Assembly (NCBI GenBank): GCA_018389105.1
Contig: JACATO010000121.1
Coordinates: 2,324,001 to 2,388,000, forward strand
DNA length: 64,000 nt
Direction: 5' to 3'
From: Nautilus pompilius
Taxonomy: Eukaryota; Mollusca; Cephalopoda; Nautilida; Nautilidae
Below are positions 63,301 through 64,000 of the stretch, in pieces. The stretch's first letter is position 1. Every line of letters begins with the position of its first letter. The translations under genes and the position numbers were made by a program. The notes beneath the pieces are model-generated. The model did not search any database and had not been told where the DNA came from. It saw only the letters and a program-made list of their open reading frames with translations.

Positions 63301-64000
63301 AAATATTCTTTCTCCCACTCAGCATAAAAACGATGTCTCTGTTTTCTCAGCTCTCGTTCCAGGAGTTAGATTTCAATTTAGTCTTGTTGTTTGTTGTTTG
63401 TTTTTTTAAATAAGTAAAATGTACTTGCGGTCTAATAACGACTTAGTATCCAAGTTTTTTTTTTCTCTGTAGGGTCAGTATTGACCAGTATATTCGCCGA
63501 TTATTACCCCTTGGATTTTTTCAAGAAGAGCGGATGGCAAATGGAGACAATCTGAGCGTTGGAAATTTACCAGCATAAAAACTGCAGTAAACGGGAGAGA
63601 ACTCCTTGATTCCAGTTCAATAAGTAATCTCCCTTGAATTTCCGCGAACATGACTTTTTTTGAAAGTTCATGCGATCTACTAGAATTTAATTCACGAGCG
63701 CCCTCCTGGCCGCCCTTGATCCTGGAGGCTTGACTTCAGTTACAACTTATAATGTATTCATTTAATAAGTTTAAAATGAGTCTTCGAAAAATGTGATTTG
63801 CTTGCGAATTCGTAGCCCTTTTAATGCCTTTAGCGGATGCAGTAAGAAATTCCAGACGTGACTGATCCCAAATTACAGTTTCTATTTTAAATTCCAAAAT
63901 TGAGTGATGGAAAATATTTTTATCAAGAAAACTGCCGCAAAACGAAAATTTTAAAATATATATTCAAGGATTATCTGAAGGCCAACCAAACGGATCAAAT
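63301..64000. other. Stretch without recognised gene
   Basis: AT-rich end of the window with no recognised feature. Confidence 0.35.

Overview
The window is AT-rich animal DNA: short coding exons with GT-AG introns sit in a large mass of decayed transposable elements. The mix of element families (BEL/Pao, Polinton, several hAT lineages, Tc1/mariner, a LINE-type RNase H relic, a Helitron-like insert) and a nuclear copy of mitochondrial atp6 read with TGA as tryptophan point to an invertebrate. A mollusc or other lophotrochozoan is my best guess, at low confidence.

The only host genes I recognise are copies of one small SAM-dependent methyltransferase family, METTL27/WBSCR27-like. Gene A (6-1578, +) enters from the left and shows its last three exons. 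An orphan exon 2 lies on the minus strand at 5463-5591. Gene C (13870-30622, +) is complete: five exons, about 235 residues, a 10-kb first intron packed with element fossils, and a GC donor in intron 4. A fourth locus keeps only exon 2, on the minus strand at 47141-47278. The identical exon lengths and intron phases of A and C show that they are duplicates.

Large-scale layout: 1-6 kb holds gene A and the orphan exon. About 6.6-8.8 kb is a degenerate satellite of roughly 54-bp units. 11.4-22.3 kb holds a mariner relic, two inverted arms of a Polinton fossil around exon 1 of gene C, a Tc1 relic, a mitochondrial insert and a further Polinton piece. 22.6-49.1 kb reads as one broken inverted duplication: blocks at 22.6-24.3, 28.7-30.2 and 31.5-33.0 kb recur, inverted and in mirror order, at 47.1-49.1, 45.1-46.6 and 38.2-40.1 kb. 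The right arm has lost exons 3-5 of the methyltransferase. The spacer holds a GA-rich tandem array carrying eight perfect TGACGTCA palindromes and a LINE-type RNase H relic. 51-63.3 kb is a transposon cluster: one hAT relic (with a SINE-like piece inside) abuts a dispersed repeat, a second hAT relic is split by a BEL/Pao fossil, and a third hAT fragment follows.

The elements do not appear to cooperate. The story is of a methyltransferase gene cluster copied, inverted and eroded by transposon activity. The most notable points are the broken palindrome, the preserved exon 2 in its decayed arm, the GC-AG intron, the CRE-like palindrome array, and the mitochondrial insert between the Polinton arms. 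All identity statements are by eye.
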